The notes: a model not told the origin generated them from the sequence alone. Counted from the stretch's first letter, positions 1 to 13,991 are shown. The stretch is 64,000 nucleotides of DNA from Streptomyces antibioticus (GCF_002019855.1 NZ_CM007717.1:2601198-2665197), one strand, 5' to 3'. Made by a program: numbers and translations.

Positions 1-380
1 TCCTCGAGGTCACCGCCGAGCGTCTCGCGCAGCGCGGTCACCGTGCTGGTCTCGCCGACGGCCACCCACTTGCGGCCGACCAGGTAGTGGCCGCCGTAGT
101 CCTTGGCGCCGTTGATCCACTCGCGCTGGCCGCGGTCGGTGGCGAACGTCGCCAGGATGAACTTGCCGTCGCCGTTCTTGCAGATGGCCTGGCGGATCTC
201 GTCCGCGTCGGTCTGCATGTTCGGGGTGCACTTGACCTCGGCGGCCAGGTGCTCCAGGCTGCCGGTCGCCGTCTCGGGCACCGCTTTCTCCTTCGAACCC
301 CCGTCGGAGCCGCCGCAACCGGTCAGCGCCAGCGCCGCCACGGCGGCCGCCGCCACGAGCATCGGTCGGGTCACCTTCAT
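1..380 (-). CDS. Putative secreted lipoprotein, truncated by the window edge
   Basis: A reading frame opens at the ATG at 380 on the minus strand behind a clear GGGAGGA ribosome site and runs off the left edge, so only about 126 N-terminal residues are visible. It begins with a short basic stretch, a hydrophobic segment and a lipobox (LTGC, Cys at about residue 22), followed by a Gly/Ser-rich linker. This is the layout of a lipoprotein anchored to the outer face of the membrane. The rest contains two cysteines and a WINGAKDYGGHY stretch but no domain I recognise. Small Streptomyces lipoproteins of this kind are usually of unknown function. The call as a lipoprotein is good; no function is proposed. 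Confidence 0.8.
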   Translation of the reverse strand, partial: MKVTRPMLVAAAAVAALALTGCGGSDGGSKEKAVPETATGSLEHLAAEVKCTPNMQTDADEIRQAICKNGDGKFILATFATDRGQREWINGAKDYGGHYLVGRKWVAVGETSTVTALRETLGGDLE

Positions 381-480
381 CTGTCCTCCCTGCGAGAGCC
401 TCGTCCTGGATACGGCTCCCGGGCGCGGTCCGCTCAAAATACCGGTGCCCCCGCCCGCGCACCCGTGCGAAGGTGACCCG

Positions 481-981
481 GTGAACGACGACTGGGAAGA
501 CCGCGTGACCGCCGCCTGGGCGACCTTCGACACATATCCGCCCGAGCGGGCGGCCGACTTCCGGGCCGTCGTCGACACGCTCGTCGCCGAACTCCCGCCG
601 GACAGCCCGCTGGGCCCCTTCGAGCGGGCCTGCGCCTGGGACTCGACCGGCCACTCCGACCGGGCGGTCCCGCTGTACCGGGAGGCCCTGGCCCGGGGTC
701 TGTCCGGGTACAAGGGCCGGCGGGCGAGGATCCAGCTCGCCAGCTCCCTGCGCAACACCGGCCTGGCCGAGGAGGGCGTCGCGCTGCTGACCCCCGAGCT
801 GGACGGCCCGTCCGACGAACTCGACGACGCCGTACGCGCCACCCTGGCGCTGTGTCTGTCGAGCCTGGGCCGCGACCGCGAAGGACTGGCGCTGGTGCTG
901 GGCGCGCTGGCCCCTCATCTGCCGCGCTACCAGCGGTCGATGGCCAACTACGCCCGCGCGCTGACCGACCCGGTGGGGTGA
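481..981 (+). CDS. Tetratricopeptide-repeat (TPR_5-like) protein
   Basis: This 166-residue protein starts at a GTG preceded by GAAGGTG. The frame stays open further upstream, but that part overlaps the divergent lipoprotein gene and lacks a better start. The sequence is a chain of amphipathic helices with TPR-like spacing (for example ACAWDSTGHSDRAVPLYREAL and RIQLASSLRNTG, residues about 55-100), typical of the small TPR_5 proteins common in Streptomyces. It has no signal peptide or membrane segment, so it is probably a cytoplasmic scaffold. Partners are unknown. It is divergent from the lipoprotein gene and followed at once by the sigma-like membrane protein gene. Confidence 0.8.
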   Translation: MNDDWEDRVTAAWATFDTYPPERAADFRAVVDTLVAELPPDSPLGPFERACAWDSTGHSDRAVPLYREALARGLSGYKGRRARIQLASSLRNTGLAEEGVALLTPELDGPSDELDDAVRATLALCLSSLGRDREGLALVLGALAPHLPRYQRSMANYARALTDPVG

Positions 982-1031
982 TTCACCCGGCCGGCGGGTG
1001 ACCATCCACCGTCCGGCTCGTTGCGCTGGAC

Positions 1032-2963
1032 GTGCAGCCACAGGATGTCGCCCAGCGCCCGCGCCCCGCCCACGGTCCCGCCGCCGGCCGGATCGTCGAC
1101 GTCGAGCAGGCCGAGGCCGCGCTCGTCGAGCACTACCCGCGCCTCGTCCGGCTCGCCTACCTGGTGCTCCCGCCGGGACTCGGCCGGGGCCGCCGCGTCC
1201 TGACCGCGCACGCCCTCGCCCAGCGCGCCCTGCCCCGCGGCCGCGCCTCCGCCCCGGTCATCCCGGCCCAGTCCACCGGCCGCGACGGCGACCCCGGGTA
1301 CGCCTACGTCCGCCTCCAGGTGGTCCGTTCCGCGCTGGAGGCGGGACGGCCGCTGCGGCCCACGGCCTGGCCCAGGCGCGCCCAACTGCCGCCGCTGCTC
1401 CCCCAGGTGTGGGGCCTGCGGCTGTTCCCGCGTCCGGGCGGCGCCGACGAACTCGCCCTGGACCAGCACCTGTCCACCCTGGCCGGACCGGCCCGCGCCG
1501 CCTATGTGCTGCGCGGTCTGGAGAAGCTGCCCGACGGCGAGGTCCGCAAGGTGCTGACCGAGGCCGGCGTCAAGAACGTCGGCGCCGCGCTGAACGAGGC
1601 CGACGCGGTCCCGGCCGCCCGGTATGCGCTCCTCGACTCCCCCGAGTTCGATGCCTGCACGCTCCAGGCCCGGCCCACCGATCTGATGCGCCGCCGCCGG
1701 CACATCAGGGCGGCGCTCGCCGCCGCGGCCGCGCTCGCCGTGTGCGGCGCCCTGGTCGCGCTGCCCGGCGACGGCTGGGGACCCGACGGCGCGGCGGCCC
1801 CGGCGTACGCGCAGAACCCGGCCGCCGAGGCCGCGCTCGACCCCGGCCGGCTGATCAAGGTCTCCCCCAGCGCCTGGAAGACCTCCCCGCGCCTCGACTT
1901 CTCCGTCTGGCCCGCCCGCGGCGCCCTCACCGGCGACACCGCGCTGCTGCGCCGCGCCCTCGCCGTCTGGGCCCGCCCCGGCGAGACGGTCCGGGTCTCC
2001 GCGACCCCCGAGACCCCGTCCGGCGGCCCCGCGGGCCCGCCCCACCTGCTGTACGCGGGCGAGGTCGACACCGCGCGCGTGGTGATCCTCTACGACGGTC
2101 TGCGCATCGCCCGCTACGCCGAGCCGAAGGACGGCACGGCCGGGGCGGCGCTGGACTTCGCGCGGGTCGACGGCGCGACCCGCGCCGAGTCGGGGGCGCT
2201 GGTCCTTGGCCGGGCCGACGGCAACGTCCGTTATCTCACCGCGCCCTGGATCACCTCGGCCGGTGAGCGGGACCTGTCCAAGCCGGGCGCCGGGGTGATG
2301 GACCTGACGCTGACCGACGGCATCACCTCGCCGCAGGCCAGCCCCGCCACCCGCACCGGCACCTGCACGACGTGGAACGTCCTCCAGGTCACCGACGCCG
2401 ACGGCAGCCAGCTCCTGACCGACCTCGGGGAACTCGTCCCGGCCCGGCTCACCACCGGCAGGCCGTCCTCCACCAAGCGCGCGACGGGCGCCGAGGCGCT
2501 GAGCACCTGGGCGCCGTTCGCCTGCTCGTTGGCCGATGTGCGCGGGCAGGGCGTGCGGACGGTCAATGCCTGGGCGTACGCGCGGCAGTCGCTGCCCGAC
2601 GGCAGCGGGGCGGCCTCCTGGGTGTGCACCCGGGCGGAGACCTGGCGGGGCGACGGCAGCAGGGTGCTGGCCCAGTTCCGTACGCCGGGCGGACTGTTCG
2701 GGGCGGCCGTGGCGAAGGCCGGGGACGTGCCGGCCTGCGGTCCGCGCGCACCGCATGTGCTCGCCGGGGTGCTGTGGAAGTCGCAGGGCGGCACCTGGTA
2801 CCTGCTGGCCGCCGGTGACCGCGGGACCCGGTCGGTGCGGGCGAGCGGCGGGGTGAGCGGCTCGGCGCAGGGCAATCTGCTGACCGTGAAGGCCGAGCAG
2901 GGCGCCGAGGCGAGCCTGAAGGGGACGCTGGCGGACGGCACGACGGTCGACGGCCTCGGCTGA
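1032..2963 (+). CDS. Membrane-tethered protein with a degenerate sigma-factor-like N-terminus
   Basis: The GTG at 1032 is the first start after an in-frame stop at 999; no clear ribosome site precedes it, so the start is uncertain. The protein has 643 residues. Residues about 28-215 resemble a decayed ECF sigma factor: a region-2-like YPRLVRLAYLVLP, then a region-4-like segment (LDQHLSTLAGPARAAYVLRG) with a following helix. An RRRR cluster and one transmembrane segment (about residues 225-245) come next, followed by about 390 residues predicted to be extracytoplasmic, with several cysteines and repeated short beta-like motifs. Such fusions are known in actinomycetes as uncharacterised membrane proteins. 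Whether the N-terminal part still binds RNA polymerase cannot be told; I infer a signalling or anti-sigma-like role only weakly. Confidence 0.75.
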   Translation: MQPQDVAQRPRPAHGPAAGRIVDVEQAEAALVEHYPRLVRLAYLVLPPGLGRGRRVLTAHALAQRALPRGRASAPVIPAQSTGRDGDPGYAYVRLQVVRSALEAGRPLRPTAWPRRAQLPPLLPQVWGLRLFPRPGGADELALDQHLSTLAGPARAAYVLRGLEKLPDGEVRKVLTEAGVKNVGAALNEADAVPAARYALLDSPEFDACTLQARPTDLMRRRRHIRAALAAAAALAVCGALVALPGDGWGPDGAAAPAYAQNPAAEAALDPGRLIKVSPSAWKTSPRLDFSVWPARGALTGDTALLRRALAVWARPGETVRVSATPETPSGGPAGPPHLLYAGEVDTARVVILYDGLRIARYAEPKDGTAGAALDFARVDGATRAESGALVLGRADGNVRYLTAPWITSAGERDLSKPGAGVMDLTLTDGITSPQASPATRTGTCTTWNVLQVTDADGSQLLTDLGELVPARLTTGRPSSTKRATGAEALSTWAPFACSLADVRGQGVRTVNAWAYARQSLPDGSGAASWVCTRAETWRGDGSRVLAQFRTPGGLFGAAVAKAGDVPACGPRAPHVLAGVLWKSQGGTWYLLAAGDRGTRSVRASGGVSGSAQGNLLTVKAEQGAEASLKGTLADGTTVDGLG

Positions 2964-3020
2964 TCCGCACTGATCCGCGCTGATCCGCACTGATCCCCGC
3001 TGATCCCCGTTGATCCGTGC
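2961..3020 (+). repeat. Six tandem copies of a 10-bp unit (TGATCCGCAC type)
   Basis: Six consecutive decamers start TGATCC: TGATCCGCAC, TGATCCGCGC, TGATCCGCAC, TGATCCCCGC, TGATCCCCGT and TGATCCGTGC. The first provides the stop codon of the preceding gene. The array ends just upstream of the promoter of the PF10118 gene at 3063. A period of 10 bp places every copy on about the same face of the DNA. Confidence 0.95.
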
Positions 3021-3027
3021 ACAGGGC

Positions 3028-3056
3028 TTCACCACGGGCTTACCCATCAGTACATT
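3028..3056 (+). promoter_or_regulatory. Candidate promoter for a leaderless transcript
   Basis: TTCACC (3028-3033) and TACATT (3051-3056) are separated by 17 bp, and TACATT lies six bases before the ATG at 3063. Transcription would therefore start at or next to the A of the ATG. No ribosome site is present, which agrees with a leaderless mRNA. Confidence 0.55.
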
Positions 3057-3062
3057 GACAGC

Positions 3063-3950
3063 ATGTCTAACAAGCAGGACCGGATACCGCTCAAGGCCCG
3101 CAAGGTGTCCTTCTCCTGGGACGGCACCCCGCTGCACTGGGTCCCCGGTGATCCGTTCACCACGCACACCATCAACGTGCTGCATCTGCTGCTGCCGGCC
3201 GGCGAGCGCTGGTTCGTGCACGTCTACCGGCAGGTGCTGCCGTTCATCCGGGACGAGCGGCTGCGCGAGGACGTCATCGGGTTCATCGGCCAGGAGGCCA
3301 TGCACTCCCAGGCCCATGACGAGGTGCTGCCGCACCTCAAGGAGCAGGGGCTCGATCCGACGCCGTACACCGCGCAGGTCGACTGGCTCTTCGAGAAGCT
3401 GCTCGGCGACCGCACGCTGCCGCCGGGGCGGGCGCGGCGCTGGTGGCTGAAGGAGCGGGTGGCGCTGATCGCGGCCATCGAGCACTACACCGCCTTCCTG
3501 GGCGACTGGGTGCTCAACGCCGACGAGCTGGACCGCCGGGGCGCCGATCCGACCATGCTGGACCTGCTGCGCTGGCACGGCGCGGAGGAGGTCGAGCACC
3601 GCTCGGTCGCCTTCGACCTGTTCATGCACCTCGACGGCGACTACCGGCGCCGGGTGCGCACCTGGGCCGTGGCGTTCGGGGCGCTGCTCTTCCTGTGGCA
3701 GCGCGGGGCGCGCTTCTTCATGGCGAACGACCCGACGCTGGTCGACGGCAGGGCGCGCTTCCGCGACTTCTACCTGCGGGGCCGGCGGGGCACGCTGCCC
3801 GCGACCGGTGCGCTGCTGAAGTCCGTCCCGCGCTATCTGAGCCGGGACTACCACCCCTCGCAGGAGGGTTCGACGGAGCAGGCGGTGGCGTATCTGGCGT
3901 CCTCGCCCGCGGCACTGGCCGCCGAGAAGGCCGAGAAGGGGGTCCTGTGA
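3063..3950 (+). CDS. PF10118 metal-dependent hydrolase family protein (ferritin-like, possible diiron enzyme)
   Basis: This 295-residue protein matches the family annotated as predicted metal-dependent hydrolases. Two metal-ligand-rich helices are visible: GQEAMHSQAH (about residues 76-85) and EEVEHRSVAFD (about 174-184). Their Glu/His pattern is what a four-helix diiron site would use. A hydrophobic stretch around residues 200-222 may form a membrane hairpin. The stop overlaps the start of the next gene by one base (TGATG), so this protein is translationally coupled to a flavin/[2Fe-2S] reductase. I infer that the pair could be an oxygenase or desaturase and its electron donor rather than a hydrolase. 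A TetR gene follows and probably controls both. Confidence 0.8.
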   Translation: MSNKQDRIPLKARKVSFSWDGTPLHWVPGDPFTTHTINVLHLLLPAGERWFVHVYRQVLPFIRDERLREDVIGFIGQEAMHSQAHDEVLPHLKEQGLDPTPYTAQVDWLFEKLLGDRTLPPGRARRWWLKERVALIAAIEHYTAFLGDWVLNADELDRRGADPTMLDLLRWHGAEEVEHRSVAFDLFMHLDGDYRRRVRTWAVAFGALLFLWQRGARFFMANDPTLVDGRARFRDFYLRGRRGTLPATGALLKSVPRYLSRDYHPSQEGSTEQAVAYLASSPAALAAEKAEKGVL

Positions 3951-4972
3951 TGCCGAGGCCGATGACCGTGGTGGCCGTCGCCGGTGCGGCCTGGCTGGTG
4001 CGGCGGGCGCTGCGGCGCCGGATCGAGGGCTCGCCGCTGTGGCCGATGCCCGCGCTGGCGGAGCCGGTGTCCGGGCGGCCCCGTTCGCGGGCGCTGCGGC
4101 TGCGGGTGGCCGCGCGCGAGACCGCGGCCGACGGGGTCGTACGGCTGCGGCTCGAAGGGCGGGACCTGCCGCGCTGGGAGCCGGGGGCGCACATCGACGT
4201 GGTGCTGCCGTCGGGGCTGGTGCGGCAGTACTCGCTGTGCGGGGACCCGGCGGACACCGGGTCGTACACGATCGCGGCCCGGCTGGTGGCGGACGGGCGG
4301 GGCGGTTCGCGGGAGGTGCACGAGAAGCTGCTGGAGGGCACGGAGATCGAGGTCCGGGGGCCGCGGAACCGGTTCCCGCTGGTCGCCGCGCCGTCGTACG
4401 TGTTCGTCGCGGGCGGCATCGGGATCACGCCGGTCCTGCCGATGCTGCGGGCGCTGCCCGAGGGCGCCGACTGGCGGCTGGTGTACGCGGGCCGGACGCG
4501 CGCCTCGATGCCGTTCCTGGCGGAGATCGAGGCGTTCGGCGGGGAGCGGGTGACCGTGGTGGAGGGGCGCCCGGACGCCGACGTGCTGCCGGCGGATCTG
4601 CCCGAGGGGACGGCGGTGTACTGCTGCGGCCCCGAGGGGCTGATGGCGGCGGTGGCCGAGCGGTTCCCGGCCGTGCGGATCGAGCGGTTCGGGGCGCGGG
4701 CGGCGGCCGGTGGCGCCTTCGAGGTCGAACTGCGGCGCACCGGGCGGGTGGTGACGGTCCCGGCGGACTCGTCGGTGCTGTCCGCGGTCCGTGCCGAGCT
4801 GCCGGGCACGCTCTACTCCTGCGAGCAGGGCTTCTGCGGGACGTGCCAGCAGCGGGTCCTGGAGGGCGAAGTGGACCACCGCGACGAGCTGTTGACCGAC
4901 GACGAACGCGGCGACTCGATGCTCATCTGTGTGTCGCGGGCGCACACCGAGCGGCTGGTGCTCGACATGTGA
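3950..4972 (+). CDS. PDR/VanB-type oxidoreductase with C-terminal [2Fe-2S] ferredoxin domain
   Basis: The 340-residue protein starts at an ATG overlapping the upstream stop. It has the layout of the phthalate dioxygenase reductase family. There is a flavin-binding barrel with RQYSLCGDP (about residue 92), an NAD-binding domain with GGIGITPVLPML (about 154) and CCGPEGLM (about 224), and a plant-type [2Fe-2S] domain with CEQGFCGTC (Cys about 290, 295, 298) and a fourth Cys in LICVSRAH (about 326). About 55 extra N-terminal residues start with a short hydrophobic stretch and an arginine cluster, which may tether the protein to the membrane. It should move electrons from NAD(P)H to an oxygenase; the neighbouring PF10118 protein is the obvious candidate partner. 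Confidence 0.9.
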   Translation: MPRPMTVVAVAGAAWLVRRALRRRIEGSPLWPMPALAEPVSGRPRSRALRLRVAARETAADGVVRLRLEGRDLPRWEPGAHIDVVLPSGLVRQYSLCGDPADTGSYTIAARLVADGRGGSREVHEKLLEGTEIEVRGPRNRFPLVAAPSYVFVAGGIGITPVLPMLRALPEGADWRLVYAGRTRASMPFLAEIEAFGGERVTVVEGRPDADVLPADLPEGTAVYCCGPEGLMAAVAERFPAVRIERFGARAAAGGAFEVELRRTGRVVTVPADSSVLSAVRAELPGTLYSCEQGFCGTCQQRVLEGEVDHRDELLTDDERGDSMLICVSRAHTERLVLDM

Positions 4973-5028
4973 ACGCCCCTGGCCGGTCCGGGCCGATCGC
5001 GGCCTGAATCGATCGGTAAGGTGTTCGT

Positions 5029-5745
5029 ATGACAACCGGGGTTCGCCGCAGAATGGGAGTCGAGGAGCGGCGGCAGCAGTTGATCGGCGTCGCCCTCGAA
5101 CTCTTCGCCCAGCGCTCGCCCGACGAGGTGTCCATCGACGAGATAGCGGCGGCCGCCGGTATCTCGCGGCCCCTCGTCTACCACTACTTCCCCGGCAAGA
5201 TCAGCCTGTACGAGGCCGCGTTGAAACGCGCCTCGGAGGACCTCGCGAGCCGGTTCGTGGAGCCCCACGAAGGGCCGCTGGGCGCCCGGTTGCTGCGGGT
5301 GATGGGCCGCTACTTCGACTTCGTCGACGAGCACGGCCCCGGTTTCTCCGCGCTGATGCGCGGCGGGCCGGCCGTGTCGGTCGGCGGGGTCGACTCGATG
5401 AGCCATGTCTCGACCACCAACGCCCTCATCGACTCGGTGCGCCAGGCCGCCTACGAGCAGATCCTGTCGCACCTGGGCATCGCCGACCCGCCCGCCCGGC
5501 TGGATCTGGTGGTGCGCTCGTGGATCTCGCTCGCCGAGTCGACGGCGCTGATCTGGCTGGACGGGCGGCGCATCCCGCGCGAGGAGCTGGAGGTGCAGCT
5601 CGTGCGGGACTTCGCCGCGCTGATGGCGGTGAGCGCCGCCTACGACACCGAGACGCGGGCGCTGCTGCGGCCCGTGCTCGACGGTGAGCCGGCCGGCGGG
5701 CCGTTCGGGGACCTGGCGGCCCGGCTCATCGCGCTCGTGTCCTGA
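5029..5745 (+). CDS. TetR-family transcriptional regulator
   Basis: The 238-residue protein has an N-terminal TetR helix-turn-helix (about residues 16-62), including ISIDEIAAAAGISRPLVYHYF-like spacing, followed by an all-helical ligand-binding domain. TAAGGT (5017-5022) lies six bases before the ATG and there is no ribosome site, so the message is probably leaderless. The gene follows the PF10118/reductase pair on the same strand after a 56-bp gap. Local control of that pair is likely but inferred. The ligand is unknown. Confidence 0.93.
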   Translation: MTTGVRRRMGVEERRQQLIGVALELFAQRSPDEVSIDEIAAAAGISRPLVYHYFPGKISLYEAALKRASEDLASRFVEPHEGPLGARLLRVMGRYFDFVDEHGPGFSALMRGGPAVSVGGVDSMSHVSTTNALIDSVRQAAYEQILSHLGIADPPARLDLVVRSWISLAESTALIWLDGRRIPREELEVQLVRDFAALMAVSAAYDTETRALLRPVLDGEPAGGPFGDLAARLIALVS

Positions 5746-6108
5746 TCAGCGCTCGAACTTGCGGTAGGACGGGTCGAGATCGCGGATCTCGGCGGAGGCG
5801 TGCAGCACGATCCCGTCGTCCTTCACCTGCGTGCGCAGCAGTTCCAGGACGGCCTCGATGAGCTTCTCCTTGGTCGCGTCGGTGCGGCCGGCGAGCAGTC
5901 CGAGGGTCACGTGCACGATCGCGTGCCGGCCCTCCTCGGGGTCCTCGTAGCCGTACGCCGTGAAGTCGGCCGCGCGGAACAGGGTCTTGCAGGCTTCCGG
6001 CCTGGCGGCCGCGATCTCGACGACGGCGGTGTGCAGCGCCCGTGCGAAGGCGCCCCGGTCGAGGGCGGCGCTCAGCTCGGCCGAGTGGTCGACGGTGATC
6101 TGCGGCAT
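5746..6108 (-). CDS. 5-carboxymethyl-2-hydroxymuconate delta-isomerase family protein
   Basis: The 120-residue protein starts at the ATG at 6108 behind AGGAG; a longer frame upstream lacks a ribosome site. It begins Met-Pro-Gln-Ile-Thr-Val, and removal of Met would expose the N-terminal proline used as catalytic base in the tautomerase/CHMI superfamily. The body (DRGAFARALHTAVVEIA, then HVTLGLLAGR) fits CHMI length and pattern. The classical reaction is isomerisation in homoprotocatechuate (4-hydroxyphenylacetate) breakdown, but no other hpa genes are nearby, so the true substrate is uncertain. Its stop abuts the TetR stop in convergent orientation. Confidence 0.85.
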   Translation of the reverse strand: MPQITVDHSAELSAALDRGAFARALHTAVVEIAAARPEACKTLFRAADFTAYGYEDPEEGRHAIVHVTLGLLAGRTDATKEKLIEAVLELLRTQVKDDGIVLHASAEIRDLDPSYRKFER

Positions 6109-6205
6109 GGGGGCACTCCTGTGGCGGGTGGTCCGGTGTCGGGGGTGGTCCGGGGAGTTCACCTTAGGCGCGCCTGCCACCGTCACAGAAACAGCGGAAA
6201 CAGGA

Positions 6206-6239
6206 GGAGGGGGCGGCCCCGACCGGGACCGCCCCCTCC
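6206..6239 (-). terminator. Stem-loop terminator after the pullulanase gene
   Basis: An 11-bp perfect stem (6206-6216 with 6229-6239, GGAGGGGGCGG type) encloses a loop with an inner CCC/GGG pairing. It lies 20 bp downstream of the pullulanase stop at 6259 and has no long T run, as is usual for Streptomyces terminators. Confidence 0.7.
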
Positions 6240-6258
6240 CTTTGTTGCCCAGCCCCTG

Positions 6259-11664
<5,406 letters not shown>

Positions 11665-11782
11665 AGGCGTGAACTCCTTGCGATTACGGCTCTTCTGGGT
11701 CCGACCCCTGCGCCGCGGCGTGGCCTGATCGGCTTCGTTGCCGGGCGCCCCGCGCGACCGTATCGCTAACGAAAGCTTTACA

Positions 11783-11797
11783 GCAAGAGGCTTGAAA
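11783..11797 (+). promoter_or_regulatory. Candidate MalR operator between pulA and the divergent amylase gene
   Basis: The 253-bp divergent region (11665-11917) contains GCAAGAGGCTTGAAA, an inverted GCAAG/CTTG(A) pair like the CTTGCA elements before malE and the second amylase gene. AAAGCTTT lies just upstream and GAAAGAACTTTC just downstream, both palindromic. A shared operator would let one repressor control both secreted enzymes. Sequence match only. Confidence 0.45.
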
Positions 11798-11917
11798 CCG
11801 ACGGAAAGAACTTTCACCCGAGTCCTTGACGCCCTCTTCTCAACTCCCCCACTCTCACGGGTAGTTGAAGGCCGAACACTGCACCTCTCCCGCACTGCAA
11901 ACGTTTCGGAGCCGCAC

Positions 11918-13978
11918 ATGAGAACTCGACGACCTCCGGGTGCCGTCCGCCGTACGGCCGGTGCCGTGGCAGCCGCCGCGCTGGCCCTCGCCGGGGCGAT
12001 CGCCCTGCCCGCCGCCCCGGCCCGCGCGGACGCCACGGCCTCGGGCGATGTGATCGCCAACCTCTGGGAGTACAACTGGAACTCGGTCGCGGCCGAGTGC
12101 GAGAACGTCCTCGGTCCGAACGGCTACGGCGCGGTCTGGGTCGCCCCGCCGTCCGAGTCCCTCAAGCAGTCGAACTTCTTCTGGTGGGACGTCTACCAGC
12201 CCTACTCGTACGCGCTGAACGGCCGGTTCGGGACCGCCGCCCAGTTCGCGGACATGATCGGCGCCTGCCATGACGCGGGCGTCAAGGTCTACACCGACGC
12301 GGTGATCAACCACACCGCCGCCCAGACCGGCACCGGATACGCCGGCACGGCCCTGACGAACAAGTACGACACCCCCGACTGGGACCCCGGGGACTACCAC
12401 ACCTCGGCGCAGTGCAACGACTCCGACCTGATCATCGACGACTGGTCGAATCTGTCCGAGATCCAGAACTGCGAACTGCTGGGCCTGCCCGACCTCAAGA
12501 CCGAGGACGACCACGTCCGCTCCGGCATCGCGGCCTACCTCAACGCGCAGATCGCCCTCGGTGTCGACGGCTTCCGGGTCGACGCCGCCAAGCACATGCC
12601 CGTCGCCGACCTGAACGCGATCCGCGCGAAGCTGCACACCACCACCTCGGGCGCGGAGCCGTACGTCTTCCAGGAGGTGTACCCGGGCGCGACCCCGGCC
12701 GCCTCCGACTACTACGCCTCCGGTGACGTGCTGGACTTCACCTACGCGAGCCGGCTGAAGTCCGCCTTCCAGGGCAACGTCTCGGACCTCGCGTCCCTGC
12801 CCTCCTCCGGGGTGCTGACCCCGGCGAACTCGGTGTCCTTCGTGACCAATCACGACACCGAGCGCAACGGTCTGCACCTGAGCTACAAGGACGGCGACGC
12901 CTACCGGCTCGCCAACCTCTTCCAGCTCGCCTACCAGTGGTCGACGCCGACCGTGTACTCCGGCTTCGAGTTCTCCTCCTCCGACCAGGCCCCGCCGCAC
13001 TCCGGCGGCTTCGTCACGGACACCACCTGCGGCTCCGGCTGGTACTGCCTCCAGCGCGACACCGCCGTCACCGGCCTGGTGAAGTGGCACAACGCGGTCG
13101 GCTCGGCGGCGGTCACGAACTGGTCGACCAAGTCGTCCCAGGTCATCGGCTTCGGCCGGGGCACCGCCGGCTACTTCGCGCTCAACAACGGCTCCGCCGC
13201 GGCGACGTACACCTTCGCCACCGGGATGGCCGACGGCACCTACGCCAATGTCGTCGACAACGGCGCCACCACGGTCACGGTGTCCGGCGGCAACGCCACC
13301 CTCACGCTCCCGGCGAAGGGCGCGATCGCCTTCCACGACGGCGCGTTCACCCCCTGCGACACCTCCTGCGAGAACCCGGACGACGGCACCTCCACGGTGA
13401 CGGCGACCTTCCAGGCGTACGCCCCGACCCCGTCCGGCACCACCGTCCACGTCGTCGGCTCGATCGCCGCGCTGGGTGGCTGGGACACCGCCAAGGCCGT
13501 CCCGCTGTCGTCCTCGGGCTACCCGCTCTGGTCGGGGACGGCGAGCGTCCCGGCCGGCACGGCCTTCACCTACAAGTTCATCAAGAAGGACTCCGCGGGG
13601 AACGTGACCTGGGAGTCCGGCGCCGACCGGACCGCCACGAGCGGCACGTCGGCGCTCACGCTCCAGGGCTCCTGGAACGTGGCGAACGCGACCGATGTGA
13701 CCTTCAACGCCACCGCGACGACCGACTGGGGCACGAACGTCTACGTCGTCGGCTCGATCGCCTCCCTGGGCTCCTGGAACCCGGCCGACGCGATCCCGCT
13801 CTCCTCGGCGTCCTACCCCGTCTGGAGCAGGACGGTGATCGTCCCGAAGAACACGTCGTTCGAGTACAAGTACATCAAGAAGAACGCGTCCGGGAACGTG
13901 ACCTGGGAGTCCGGCACGAACCGCACGTACACGACGGGCGGTTCGTCCGGCTACAGCGCGAACGACACCTGGAAGTAG
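11918..13978 (+). CDS. Secreted alpha-amylase with two C-terminal CBM20 starch-binding domains
   Basis: The ATG at 11918 follows GGAG and gives 686 residues with a signal peptide (about 1-37). The GH13 catalytic domain opens with DVIANLWEYNWNSVAAECEN, typical of Streptomyces secreted amylases. The catalytic set is DGFRVDAAKH (about 217), FQEVYPG (about 252) and TNHDTERNG (about 311). An all-beta domain C follows. Two CBM20 modules come next at about 492-577 and 594-686, each with a VVGSIA-LG-W start and an FTYKFIKK/FEYKYIKK core. Tandem CBM20 suggests activity on raw starch granules. The gene is convergent with a second amylase gene, with a gap of only 13 bp. Confidence 0.96.
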   Translation: MRTRRPPGAVRRTAGAVAAAALALAGAIALPAAPARADATASGDVIANLWEYNWNSVAAECENVLGPNGYGAVWVAPPSESLKQSNFFWWDVYQPYSYALNGRFGTAAQFADMIGACHDAGVKVYTDAVINHTAAQTGTGYAGTALTNKYDTPDWDPGDYHTSAQCNDSDLIIDDWSNLSEIQNCELLGLPDLKTEDDHVRSGIAAYLNAQIALGVDGFRVDAAKHMPVADLNAIRAKLHTTTSGAEPYVFQEVYPGATPAASDYYASGDVLDFTYASRLKSAFQGNVSDLASLPSSGVLTPANSVSFVTNHDTERNGLHLSYKDGDAYRLANLFQLAYQWSTPTVYSGFEFSSSDQAPPHSGGFVTDTTCGSGWYCLQRDTAVTGLVKWHNAVGSAAVTNWSTKSSQVIGFGRGTAGYFALNNGSAAATYTFATGMADGTYANVVDNGATTVTVSGGNATLTLPAKGAIAFHDGAFTPCDTSCENPDDGTSTVTATFQAYAPTPSGTTVHVVGSIAALGGWDTAKAVPLSSSGYPLWSGTASVPAGTAFTYKFIKKDSAGNVTWESGADRTATSGTSALTLQGSWNVANATDVTFNATATTDWGTNVYVVGSIASLGSWNPADAIPLSSASYPVWSRTVIVPKNTSFEYKYIKKNASGNVTWESGTNRTYTTGGSSGYSANDTWK

Positions 13979-13991
13979 CGCAGATGGCCGT

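Noticed and set aside
948..3854. 968-residue open frame on the minus strand across two plus-strand genes
   Set aside because: Arg/Gln/Pro-rich composition typical of an antisense frame; the plus-strand genes have clear domains and codon use.
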